From assembly GCA_017457865.1 (NCBI GenBank), contig JAFTGN010000101.1, positions 82,201-146,200 of the forward strand: a stretch of 64,000 nt of DNA. Reading direction: 5' to 3'. Positions 1-11,100 of this stretch are shown piece after piece. The notes below the pieces were generated by a model. That model saw nothing but the letters and a program-made list of their open reading frames with translations, was not told the DNA's origin and made no database searches. Both the position numbers and the translations under genes were made by a program. This DNA is from Lachnospiraceae bacterium (GTDB lineage Bacteria; Bacillota; Clostridia; Lachnospirales; Lachnospiraceae). Every line of letters begins with the position of its first letter. The first letter of the stretch is position 1.

Positions 1-2638
1 GAGCAGCCATTTTTTCTACTGTATTATGATCCAGCATTTCTACCAGAGAAATTTCCACTCCAAAATCCTTTTGCACTCTTACCAAAAGTTTTGTAGCCAA
101 AAGACTGTCTCCTCCCATCTCAAAGAAATTCTTTTCTGGTGCATCCAGGCAATTTCCCAAATATTCCTGCCAGATTGCCCAAAGCTCTTTTTGGGTGCCT
201 TCCAGTACCACCTCTACTGGCTGTACTTTTTTCGCCTGAAGAATTTCCTTTATCTTTTTACGATCCACTTTTCCATTTTCTGTCAATGGATACCACATAA
301 ATTGTGTGAAGCTTTGGGGCATCATATAGGAGGCAAGGTTTTCACTCATGACACCTTCAAAATCTATAGAAAAATCCTCCCCACTCCTGATTCCTTTTAG
401 AATCATTGCATCTGTATTTTCAAGCTGAATAACCGCTGACTCCTCAAAGTTTGACTTGTTCAGAGCCTCCTGCCACTCTTCCACATTTCTAAATGGATCT
501 TTCCTTTCATTGCCCGCGAAAAAACCTTCTTCTATGAGAGCCGAGGTAAGTAGTCCCATGGAATCCATTTTGGAATACTCCAATGCCAAAAACGTCCCCC
601 TCTTCTTTAGAAGATGTTCCGCCAACAGCAAAGCATGATTGATATCCTGCCAGGTATGAAGGGTATTTGCACTGATGACCAAATCAAATGCGTCTTCATA
701 TTTTTCATCTAAAACATAATCAGAATACTTCACATAATCCTCTACAGCCTCTTCTCCTGCCATCCGGATTTTTGCATCTGCAAGCATCCCCTGTGATTCA
801 TCCAATAATGTGAGGCGGAGATTTGCATTCAACTTCAAAAGTCTTTGCGCAAGCAAGCCCGTTCTTGTATCTAAAATGGCAATTCGTTTTCCATCCTTTA
901 AATATGGTGCAAGACACTTTTCCAGATAATAATCCGTTTCCTTTCCTTCCAATATGAGTCGCTCAGGTGCAAAACATTGACTGGAAAGCAATGTTTCAGG
1001 CGCTTGACGCTTATAAAAGACTTCCTTTAAAAGCACATAATGAGCCTGCTCCTGTGTGGAAATTCCAGTTAGCTTCTGGGTCGCTGTAATAAAACCATTT
1101 TCCAATGTTACAAATCCTTCTGCTGTCAGGAAATCCAACCAATTCTGATATGCATCATTGCATTTATCAAACTCACTGATCTGTCTCGGTTTTTTTTCAG
1201 ATAAATCCATAATGTAGCCCATGACCTGTGCCACCTGATTTTTTCTGTTTTCCACCTCGTCATGTTGAAAATTCCCGTCATTTATGCTCGAAACAGTACA
1301 ATTCTTTGTCTGCATCTTCTTTTTTGTATAGGCAGCCAGAATTTTTTGGTCATCACTTACCATTGCAACCGCCTGCCCTACTCCGGGAACTTTTTTTATG
1401 GTATTTTCTATTTCTCCAAGCTCAATACGGTAACCGTTTATCTTTACCTGATAATCGATTCTTCCCAGGATAATGTAATTTCCATCCTCTCCTTCCATAG
1501 CCAGATCCCCTGTTTTGTACCAGCGGGTTCCATCTTTCTCATAAAAAGCATTTGCTGTAAGAATTTCGTCCTGCAAATATCCCAGAGCGACTCCATCTCC
1601 GCCAATGTGAAGTTCTCCTGCCTGAAGTGGCTCTGCCTGAATCCCGGCCTCATCTACCACCATTAACACCTGATTGTTCAGAGCCTTTCCATATGGAATG
1701 GATTTCCAGTTGCTGTCTACCTCTGTTACTTCATAGAAGTTTGACCAGATAGAAGCCTCCGTGGCCCCTCCCAGAGAAATGAATCTTGCATTGTCACAAA
1801 TCTTTTTTGTAAGTTCTGGAAGTTCCAGTGAAATCCAATCTCCTGACAGGAAAATCCGCTTAAGCGGAAGCGTCACATTTGCCCCCTCTGCCATCATCAT
1901 AAGCATCTCATAAATAGCCGGAACCGAATTCCAAACTGTAACGCTTTGACTTTTCACAAGTTCAATCCAATGCTTTGGATCTCTTCTGTTGTTTTCATTT
2001 AAAAGCACCAATCTCCCACCAGCGCTTAAAATCCCAAAGAAGTCATATACCGACAAATCAAAATCTATTTCTGAGAGATTGAAACCTGTATCTCTTTCAT
2101 TCATTTCAAATCTGTTGTTCACATCCTCTATGGTATTCATCGCCGCACCATGGCTGATCATGACTCCCTTAGGCTCACCTGTAGAACCTGACGTAAAGAT
2201 GACATAGGCCAAAGAAGCCGAATCATAAACGATATCCTCTATGGGGCGTTCTATAAGATTTGCTATGCTGATATTTTTTACAGAAGTAAGGCAGACATCG
2301 GTCTCTTCTGTCAAAAGAGCTTTGATATTTCCCTTTTTGCAGATCGTTTCTACTCTGCCTTTTGGATGTCTTACATTGATTGGTACATATGCGGCACCAA
2401 CCGCTAAAACTGCATAGATACCAATGACCTGACCAACACCTCTTGGCTGTCTGACTGCCACCAAATCTCCTTTGTTTACTCCACTATCCTTTAGTCTTGT
2501 TGCAAGGCTTAGCACCTGTGACTTTAACTGACCATAAGTCATGGTCTTTATTTCCTGATCTGCTTCATATATCAGTGCAGTGGCATCCGGTTTTTCCTCC
2601 GCCCATTGAAACATCTTTTCATGTAAGCACAACGCCAT
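1..2638 (-). CDS. NRPS, A-(MT-like)-PCP, C-terminus cut by window edge
   Basis: An open frame of about 879 codons runs off the left edge. The ATG at 2638 is preceded by AAAGGA about nine bases upstream; an out-of-frame ATG sits at 2643. The adenylation domain covers about residues 1-430, with TSGSTGEPKG near 150 and FDLSVYD near 195. With VWN near 237 this gives the D-L-Y-N start of the cysteine specificity code. An insert of about 350 residues follows, where PchF-type proteins carry a methyltransferase. Its SAM motif I reads ILDTRTG near residue 584 rather than a canonical E-x-G-x-G-T-G, so activity is uncertain. The A10 segment (ENGKVDRK) and a carrier domain follow, with GGDSLL giving the phosphopantetheine Ser at about residue 845. 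It should load and perhaps methylate the last cysteine, working with the separate Cy protein encoded just upstream. A terminal thioesterase or further module may lie outside the window. Confidence 0.9.
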   Translation of the reverse strand, partial: MALCLHEKMFQWAEEKPDATALIYEADQEIKTMTYGQLKSQVLSLATRLKDSGVNKGDLVAVRQPRGVGQVIGIYAVLAVGAAYVPINVRHPKGRVETICKKGNIKALLTEETDVCLTSVKNISIANLIERPIEDIVYDSASLAYVIFTSGSTGEPKGVMISHGAAMNTIEDVNNRFEMNERDTGFNLSEIDFDLSVYDFFGILSAGGRLVLLNENNRRDPKHWIELVKSQSVTVWNSVPAIYEMLMMMAEGANVTLPLKRIFLSGDWISLELPELTKKICDNARFISLGGATEASIWSNFYEVTEVDSNWKSIPYGKALNNQVLMVVDEAGIQAEPLQAGELHIGGDGVALGYLQDEILTANAFYEKDGTRWYKTGDLAMEGEDGNYIILGRIDYQVKINGYRIELGEIENTIKKVPGVGQAVAMVSDDQKILAAYTKKKMQTKNCTVSSINDGNFQHDEVENRKNQVAQVMGYIMDLSEKKPRQISEFDKCNDAYQNWLDFLTAEGFVTLENGFITATQKLTGISTQEQAHYVLLKEVFYKRQAPETLLSSQCFAPERLILEGKETDYYLEKCLAPYLKDGKRIAILDTRTGLLAQRLLKLNANLRLTLLDESQGMLADAKIRMAGEEAVEDYVKYSDYVLDEKYEDAFDLVISANTLHTWQDINHALLLAEHLLKKRGTFLALEYSKMDSMGLLTSALIEEGFFAGNERKDPFRNVEEWQEALNKSNFEESAVIQLENTDAMILKGIRSGEDFSIDFEGVMSENLASYMMPQSFTQFMWYPLTENGKVDRKKIKEILQAKKVQPVEVVLEGTQKELWAIWQEYLGNCLDAPEKNFFEMGGDSLLATKLLVRVQKDFGVEISLVEMLDHNTVEKMAA

Positions 2639-2669
2639 CTCATATTTCCTTTCTGATGCTTGATATTTA

Positions 2670-4079
2670 CTACAACATGACCTGTTTGATTTGATTTACA
2701 TAGGCATCAAAAATACCTCTGAGTTCTTTTTCATCAAACAGTTCTTCTATGTAATCCCAGGATATTTTTACTTTTCCTTTGTTTTCTCTGACATGATGAT
2801 CAAGAGATACCTGAGGCGTACGACTCAAAGAATACACTTCTTTAAATCCATCAATTTCTTCATTTTCTCCTTCTTCTCCCAGCACACAGGTAAACACCAC
2901 TGGCATAATTGCCTCTGTGGAACGCCCTCTGCTCAGTTCCTTCAAAACTTTCGTGCCATCATAGCTGCGATACTGCAACAGTTTCCAGAACTGAAGCTGC
3001 ACATTTTGAACCTGTTTAGAAAAGCTTTCCTTTTCTTCTTCCATAGAGACAAATCCAATATTGGTAAATTCACCTAAAATATCGTTTGCCTCTTCATGCA
3101 CCATCTCACGGCTAAATAAAGTAAGGTTTAGCGTCAATGGTGTATTTCCTCCCTGCTCATATAAAGTTTTTGCAAAACAGGTACAGATCACTGCCGCAAG
3201 ACTGACGTGATTCTTTTTTGCAGTCTCATACAGTCGTGTGGTTTCCTCTTCCGTAAAATAGTGTTCCAATCTTTGAAATCTGATGTTTTCCACCTGAGAA
3301 AAAGGCTTTTTATATGGCAAATTTGGAGCCTTCGGCATGGTTTTGCATCGTTTCATCCAATAATCATGTGCCTTTTCATCCACCGGTTTTGCTGCATTGA
3401 TTTTCAGGTAATCCGCAAAGCCAAACTTGGGGTAACTCACCTCTTCGCCGTTGTAATCTCTAAGTACATTTTGAATCATAATCCTGGCACTGCTGGCATC
3501 TAAAACCATACAGTCAAAATCTATGTGCAAAATATCCTTGTCCTCTAAGTGGGTTAGCATAAAATGAAACATTGGCCACTGCCCCGGCTTATAACCAAAG
3601 GTGGTTCTTTCCTGCCGGATTCTTTTCCACTCTTCTTCGCCTTCGAACTCCTCTATTTCAATCCTTCTGACCTGACTCTGCACATACTGATAGCCTGACG
3701 GCATGATCTTCATTCGAAGCGCATCATTTTCAAGAATGCTTCTATTCAATGCTTCCTCAAGCCTTTTCTGATCTACATGCTCCGCTTCGTATTCCAAATA
3801 ATAATGTGCCGTGCAGCCTCCCAGCTCATACCCCTCCTTCTCTCCTAAAAGATAGGCGTACTGGAGAGATGTCAGGGGAAGCTTTTCCGCATTTTCTACA
3901 AGATCAAAATATGCCAGTATATTTTCTTTTTCTACCTTGAGTCGTTCCTTAAGAGCAGGGGTTAAATTGCCATTGTAATCTCTGAACTTCAGTTTTCCTT
4001 CTTCTTTCCAAAGCTCTATCTTTAACTGCTCCATTTCATCCAGGAGCAGCTGGATCTTCCTCTCATCAACTACATGCAT
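2670..4079 (-). CDS. Stand-alone heterocyclization (Cy) protein with N-terminal TubC-type docking domain
   Basis: 469 aa. The ATG at 4079 is chosen because AAAGGAG precedes it and because everything further upstream in the frame overlaps the reductase gene. Residues 1-60 look like a TubC docking domain (helical, with an R-D-Y-N-G-N-L-T-P turn), the type that recruits a partner NRPS. The rest is a condensation-fold Cy domain starting at LTSLQYAYLLG. It carries the diagnostic D-x4-D-x2-S signature as DCMVLDASS, in place of HHxxxDG. Cy domains form a peptide bond to cysteine and then cyclodehydrate it to a thiazoline. Its own module is split: the A-MT-PCP part is the next gene, 31 bp downstream. 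The first ten bases overlap the end of the reductase gene, indicating translational coupling. Confidence 0.88.
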   Translation of the reverse strand: MHVVDERKIQLLLDEMEQLKIELWKEEGKLKFRDYNGNLTPALKERLKVEKENILAYFDLVENAEKLPLTSLQYAYLLGEKEGYELGGCTAHYYLEYEAEHVDQKRLEEALNRSILENDALRMKIMPSGYQYVQSQVRRIEIEEFEGEEEWKRIRQERTTFGYKPGQWPMFHFMLTHLEDKDILHIDFDCMVLDASSARIMIQNVLRDYNGEEVSYPKFGFADYLKINAAKPVDEKAHDYWMKRCKTMPKAPNLPYKKPFSQVENIRFQRLEHYFTEEETTRLYETAKKNHVSLAAVICTCFAKTLYEQGGNTPLTLNLTLFSREMVHEEANDILGEFTNIGFVSMEEEKESFSKQVQNVQLQFWKLLQYRSYDGTKVLKELSRGRSTEAIMPVVFTCVLGEEGENEEIDGFKEVYSLSRTPQVSLDHHVRENKGKVKISWDYIEELFDEKELRGIFDAYVNQIKQVML

Positions 4080-5143
4080 GACGTTGTCTCCTTTTTCATT
4101 ACCCCCTTCAGAATATCTACAGGCAATGGTGCAAAGACTGTCCTGTCTACTATTTGCGCATAGCCGATCTCTGAAGTGATCTGATTCCAAAGTTTTGCCA
4201 CTGCCATTTCTTTTTGCAGAGACTTTCCCATAACTACCCGGTTTTCTACCGTTTGCTCCATCAGTTTTACATCCTGTCCTACCGCAATGGGCCAAATCGT
4301 CTCTAACACATCCTGAAAACGTTCACACCCCATGCTGCCCAGACATATTCCTGAATTTTCCAACATATAAGGTGGATAATTTCTATCTATGGCATGGGGT
4401 ATATCTGTGTTCATTTTCGGATACCAGAGCAATGGTCCAAAAGTGTTCGACAACAGCAATCTTCCTGCTGCATACAAAAATTCAATCTCATGCATAAAAT
4501 TCATGTTATTATTGGGATCCTTTGGATTTACTTCATGGTGAATTTCAAATGTAAAAGGAACTCCTTTCATTTTTCCTGTGAGTATCTGAAAGCCGCCACA
4601 TTCCATTTGATTTTCCAGAGTCAGTCCTACCCCCGCCGGCAACGCCTCTAACAAAATATCCATTGCCGGATACGAAACCTGGGAAGAGAAGGCTGCTCTC
4701 ATATAAAGCAGCTCGTTCTTCTCATTTAACTCCCTTGCACACAGGATAAAGTTTTTCACCTGCTCCATGTGCTTATATAGATTTCCTACCAGATAAACCT
4801 TTTTTTGTCTGTTGGCTATCTTTGCAAGATCCTCAATATCCTTGTAATGCACCGGATGCTCCTGAAGTACATGGATGCCCTTTTCCAGCAATCTTTTGGC
4901 TATCTCCGTCCCCGGACCGCCCAGACAACTGGAGCGGATGACAACAAAAGCCATATCAATATCCTCAGGCAGTTCCTCTATGCTTTGGAACAATGGAACA
5001 TGATATTTTTCTGCTGTCAGATTCGAACGTTCACTGTTCTGTGCCATAATTCCAGCAAGTTCTAAATCGGGATTTCCTTTTATGGCCTCTAAATAAATTT
5101 GGCCAAATGTAGTTCCACACACGATCACTTTCTTCTGATCCAT
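4070..5143 (-). CDS. Thiazolinyl imide reductase (Irp3/PchG family)
   Basis: 357 aa, of usual family length, with an N-terminal NAD(P)-binding fold opening as VIVCGTTFGQIYLEA. Further Irp3/YbtU-like features are the V-V-I-R-S segment with a following GG-x-G-T, and the I-H-V-L-Q-E-H-P strand. Family members reduce one enzyme-bound thiazoline to a thiazolidine with NADPH during yersiniabactin and pyochelin assembly. The gene starts two bases after the large NRPS stop and overlaps the Cy gene by ten bases, so it belongs to the same translationally coupled operon. Its presence predicts that one ring of the product is reduced. Confidence 0.92.
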   Translation of the reverse strand: MDQKKVIVCGTTFGQIYLEAIKGNPDLELAGIMAQNSERSNLTAEKYHVPLFQSIEELPEDIDMAFVVIRSSCLGGPGTEIAKRLLEKGIHVLQEHPVHYKDIEDLAKIANRQKKVYLVGNLYKHMEQVKNFILCARELNEKNELLYMRAAFSSQVSYPAMDILLEALPAGVGLTLENQMECGGFQILTGKMKGVPFTFEIHHEVNPKDPNNNMNFMHEIEFLYAAGRLLLSNTFGPLLWYPKMNTDIPHAIDRNYPPYMLENSGICLGSMGCERFQDVLETIWPIAVGQDVKLMEQTVENRVVMGKSLQKEMAVAKLWNQITSEIGYAQIVDRTVFAPLPVDILKGVMKKETTSCM

Positions 5144-5145
5144 CT

Positions 5146-8100
5146 TTATACACCTGCCCTTTCCATCTCCTTTGCAAGTTCCTGAATGGTAGGATGTTCA
5201 AAGAGAATTTCCATTCCCAAATCACAATGGAATCGTTCATTTAATCTATTCATCACTTGAATCGCAATGATTGAATTTCCACCGATTTCAAAGAAATGCG
5301 CATCACATGGGAGTTTTTCTGCTTTTATAAGCTCTGCCATAATGTCATGCACAATCTGCTCTCCCTCTGTTTCAGGCATACAGATACGCTCGCTCTGCTT
5401 TTTGTCCTTGGAAATAATCTGTAACTGAAGCTGAATTTCCTTACGGTTTATCTTTCCATTTGCTGTAAGAGGAAACTTGTCCATTTCCTTCAACAATTCC
5501 GGAATCATATACTCCGGCACACTCTGCTTCAGCTGCTTGAATACCTCCTCTGGAGACAAGACAATGTCTGCACTCTGTAATGTATACGCCATTGCAAGCA
5601 CGGTCTGATTTTCCTCCTTCCAAAGCACAGCTACAGCCTCTTTTATGTCTGGAAGCTGCTTTGCAGCACTTTCAATTTCTCCAAGTTCCACTCGATATCC
5701 ATTGATTTTTACCTGCTTATCTTTTCTGCCTAAAAACTCCAGTGTACCATCCTTCCAGTATCTGCCCATATCACCTGTGGCATACAGTCTCTCCTGAAGT
5801 TCTTCATTCCATGTAAAGGACAGGTTTGTCAACTCAGGATTGTTGTAATAGCCAACTGCAAGTCCATCTCCTGCGATGTAAAGCATCCCTGATACATAAT
5901 CAGGACAAATTTCCTGATTCTGATTGAGCACATAGTATCTCTGATTCTTCAATGGTCTTCCATAAGGAATGCTTTCCCAGTTTTCTGGAATCTGCTTTGG
6001 AATTTCAATCCAGTTTGACCAAATGGAGGCTTCCGTGGCTCCCCCAAGGCCGTAGCACTTTATTCTCGGACTGATTTTCTGCATGTTTTCATACAGATCA
6101 AGGGGAATCCAATCCCCGCTTAGCAGGGCACATCTTAATCCTTCCACTTCGTTGCTATCATGATTCTTATAATACTCTGTCATCATCTGTAGGAAAGCTG
6201 GAACAGAATTCCAAATAGTCACTCCGTATTTTGCGATCATCTGTCCCCATACCCCTGGATTCTTTCTGTCTTCTTCCCTTGGAATAAACAGAGCTGCCCC
6301 TGCTGCGAGTGTTCCAAAAATATCATATACAGATAAATCAAAGTTCAGGCTTGAGATCCCAAATAATCTGTCATCGACAGAAAGGCAAATTCTTTCGTTT
6401 ACATCCAAAATGGTGTTTACCGCACCCTTGTGATCAATCGCAACGCCCTTCGGAACGCCAGTAGAACCTGAGGTGTAAATAATATACGCCAAATCAGTCG
6501 GACTGTTGTTTGACTCTAAAATTTCTGTAAACTCAGCCGCCTCATCTGTGACCTTCATCGTATGAACGCCAAATTCCCCGGCTGCTACATCTGTCTCATC
6601 TGATGTCAGAATGGTCTTCACTTCTGCATCCCTGATAATCTGCCCGATACGCTCAACTGGATTTTTGATATCCAACGGCAAATACACGCCACCACTTAAC
6701 AGGATTGCGACGGCTGCAACGATCTGCTGATAGCTCTTTTCAATATAGATTCCATACACAGTGCCTTTTTCGCCCAGGAGTTTTGAAGCCAACTTCTTTG
6801 CTTTAAAATAAAGTGTCTCATAGCTCATGGAACCTTCATTCCAGATGAGTGCGGCTGCCTTTGGTGTCTTTCTCACCTGATTGATAAACAGGCTGTCCAA
6901 TGTTTCCGCAGCAATTTCACCTGATGTCATATTGGCAGCAATTCGTGCAGGACCTGGTGTGTAGGATACCACCGAACGGCTTTGTGTAAACAAACTGTGA
7001 TCTTCCGCCAATGCAATCAACAGCTTTTCATAGGTCGAAAACATTTCATCCAGCACACCCTCGGCAAAAACATCCTCTCTGGCATCCCAGGAAAGAATGA
7101 TTCCGCCATTTATTTCCATCACCTGGTGATCCAACCACACCTGAGGTGTCTGGGACGCACTATATTCAAGCTTCCCTAACCATTCGTCATCATTTAACTC
7201 TCTGCCGCCAAGTCCACTGGTAAATACAATTGGCATAAGGCTGCCCTGGGTATCATTCCACTTATTTGCCAGCGCTCTTTCTACTTCTACACCGCTATAC
7301 AGGCTATGCTCCAGATCAGACATCAGCTGTTTTTGGATGATCTGGATTTTCTCAATCAGATTCTTCCCCTGCTCATTGTCGATGCGGAGTAAATTTAATG
7401 TAGTAAAATCACCTATCAATTTTTCTACTTCCGGATGCAGAGGCAATCGTCTGAACTGAGTCAGATTCAATGTAAATTCTGGCTGTTTGCTCCAGCGTTT
7501 GATGACCTCAGCAAAAATTCCCAATAGCATGGATACTGGTGTAATATTGTGACCCTGCGCAAAACTTTTTAAACTTTCCCACTGTGCAGGTGAAAGTTTT
7601 GCACTTCGTCTTGTAAAGCCTTTTTCTTCTTTTCCATTCTTTACCGGAAGTTGAGGTGCCGGTGGAAGTGTTTCTATTTCCTGCTGCCAGTATTCCCGGT
7701 CAAGCTTGTACTGTTCTGATTGTTTTAACTTTTCGCATGCTATTACGTACTCTCTAAAGGAAATACTGTAGTCATCCTTCTTCAAGTTCTCATCATAGTA
7801 ATACTTTGCCCACTCCTGAATCACGTAAAACATACTAAACCCATCAAAAATCAGATTATCAAATCCTATATGAAGTCTGACCTCATCTTCCGGCAAGAGG
7901 GAGGCCTCCACATGAAACAGAGGTCCATGCTGTAAATCAAACACATAATTTGCAAGTTCATTTCTGGTATCCGCAAGTGCTTTCTCTAAGGCTTCTCCAC
8001 TTAGACTTCGACAATCTCTGATTGCGATTTCATAAGGCTCTACCTGCTCTAAAATCCGCTGCTGTCCATTTTTTAATATCTCTACACGCATCATGCTATG

Positions 8101-11100
8101 ACGCTTCACGACTGCATTCCATGCACGATTTAATTTTTCTATTGCAAGGTCTTTTCCCTTTAACTCAAAGTAACAGTGGGTAGATACATCTCCCAGCTTG
8201 TATAAACCGCTTCTTCCAATCCAATATGCATACTGCACATCCGTAAGGGGGAATGGCTCATAGCGATTTTCCAGATCTGCTTCTATCTGTTCCAGTTCCG
8301 TAACTGCCCCCTTGCTGTTTTCAATCAGTTGCGCCAGTTCATATATCGTGGGATGATCAAACACAGTTCCAATGGAAAGTTCTGTCTGAAGCTCCTTCCG
8401 CACCTGATTGATCAATCTGGTTGCCAGCAGGGAGTCTCCCCCAAGCTCAAAGTAGTTGTCCTCTATGCCGATCTCTTCACGCTGAAACAGATTTTTCCAA
8501 ATTTTTGCCAACGCAAGTTCTGTTTTTGTACCTGCCTCCTGTCTGCCTGTTTTTACAGCATTCTCCACAATAGATTTGGCAATTTCTTTTCTATCCAGCT
8601 TTCCGTTTGCAGTGACTGGCAATTGATCGCAACACTGTATCACCTTTGGAATCATATAATCAGGCAATCGCTTCTCAAGCTGCTGTCTGATGATCTCTGG
8701 CGCATACTCCTTTTTTGGCTGCGCAAGGCTGAGCATCCAACCAATTTCTTCATTTCCGTTTACATAGGCTGTAATTGCAAATCCTTCCTTTGTAAGTATT
8801 TCTCTCCATGTATGTTCTTCTGGCAGTGCCCGATTGGTTCCCTTTCTGAAGTCCTCATACTGACTATATCCTTTTTCCAGCAGACCAACCAAAAGGCTTT
8901 GCATGATTTCCTGAGACGTTTTTTCTTCTAACAGGATGATTCCATCTGATGCCAAAAGTTCCTTAAAATAAGCCAGAGCCTTTGTAATATTCTTTAGTCT
9001 GTGAAGAGAATTTCGAAGGATAATCACGTCATAGTGTTCCTCCTGATATACAAGCAGCTGCTCATCTGGTTTTAACAGCTTTGTATTCGCCCCTTTCTGC
9101 TCCGGCAAAAAGGCAGCGGAGTGATCAGCAAGTGTATACACAGACTCCTGATCTATCGTTTTTAATGTGTGCAAAACCTGATCAGAGAATTCCTCCATTC
9201 GACTGCCAAAATCAAGCACCCGCAAATGCCCTTTTGTTTTTGCAAACTGTGAAATAAGCGCAATTGCTTTTCTTTGGTGATCTGCTTCAGTTGGAAGTTG
9301 TTTTTGTATCTCAAAAGGAGAAAGACTTTTTTCCTGCTGGTAAATAAACTCCCACGCTTCCCTCTTTCCCTCTAAAATATCCGGAAGATTCTCCAGAAGT
9401 CGTTTCAATCTATCATCTTCTAATTTTGAAATGTACGTTTTTTTCTGATTGCCATACGCAAACCACTGTCTCAACAACGGTTTGTACTGTGGAAGAATCA
9501 CATCTTTACCTAAGAATTCCTCCAATGCAGTTTCATCAAAAACCTGATAGTGTCCCATGATTTCGTTCATGACACAGAGTGCAGCCTCATTCCAATTCCT
9601 GATCTGACTTTCATTGGAAAGTTCTGATTTCTCATTTTTCAATCTGGTACAAAGATCAATTAATTCCTCGTTCTGCAAGACTTCTGTTTCCTTCATAAAT
9701 TCTGCGTCTGAGGTGGGTGTAATCATGGCAGCAAGATATTTCTCTCCCCGCTCCTCTCCTTGTGCCAAAACAACTGCCTGTTTTACACCAGAACATTTTT
9801 CCATGGCAATTTCTATTTCATTCAGTTCAATTCTATGACCACGAATTTTCTTTTGCTGATCCTTGCGGCCCATGAACTCTATAATTCCATCATTCCAAAA
9901 GCGTCCATAATCGCCTGTTCTATACCAGCGCATCCCATTTTGCTCATAGAAATGTGCTTTGGTTAACGCTTCAGATCCAGCATATCCCTGTGCCACACCA
10001 TAGCCACCTATATGAAGTTCACCCTTTTTCCAGTCAGGACAATCTCTCCCCTTTTCATCCACAACCCGGTAGCACTGTCCACTGAGAGGATATCCGTATG
10101 GTATAGATGTCCAATTTTCATTTAATGGCACTGAAACCGGATAATAGTTTGACCAGATTCCTCCTTCAGTGGCTCCCCCCATAGAATAAAGCTTTGACTG
10201 TGGGGCAAACGCAAGCAAACGCTGTGGGATATCCAGACCAATCCAGTCTCCTGACAAAAATACCTTATTCAGGCTATTACTATGCTCATTTCTTTCCGCA
10301 GTATCAATCAGGAGCATATCCAGCAAGGTTGGTACTGTGTTCCAAACTGTAACTCCACAATTTTTCACAGCCTCTGCCCAAACTCTTGCATCTTTTCTTT
10401 GATCCTCCCCAATGGTGACGATGCTTCCACCTGCTGAAAGCAGTCCAAACAGATCGTATACAGAAAGGTCAAAATCAATATTGGATAATGCCAGTACCCT
10501 GTCTTGTTCCGTCACACCATACAGTCTGTTTACTTCCTGAATGGTATTTTCTGCATTATCGTGAGAAATCACTACACCCTTCGGATTTCCAGTTGAACCC
10601 GATGTGAAAATAATGTAGGCAATGTCATCAGGATTTACAGAAATGATATCCTCCATTGGTTCTCTTGTAAGAATATCCTCGATAAAAATCACTTTTATTC
10701 CCTCTGGATACTTTTTGCCATCACCATTTTCATGATCCGTCAGAATATATGTAACCCCTACCGCCTCAACCATTTTTTCAAGTCTCTCCATCGGCTGGGA
10801 AATGCTGACCGGTATGTAATAATTGTTGGATGCAAGAATTCCATATGCGCCCTGGATTTGTTTTAATCCTTTCGGAAGCTGCATCATAATTCCTGTTTTA
10901 AAAACCGCTTTTTCCTGAAAGAAACCGCCAATACGTAAAGCCGCATCCCTTAACTCCCCATAAGTTGTTTCCTCTTTTGTATTTGCATCAATCACAGCAA
11001 CTTTGCTCCCATTCGCCTTTGCCACTTCAAAGAAACCTTCATGAATTCCTCTCGGTGTTGTCGTTCTGGTAATGGTCTGCTGCTTTGCCCTTGCCTCCAA

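Noticed and set aside
4080-4295. N-terminal extension of the Cy protein to 4295
   Set aside because: The extra 72 codons overlap the imide reductase gene out of frame and have no family similarity; the ATG at 4079 has a strong SD and starts the docking domain.
8329-8931. 200-codon open frame on the plus strand inside the NRPS gene
   Set aside because: It is antisense to conserved A/PCP sequence, has no ribosome binding site and encodes no recognisable protein.
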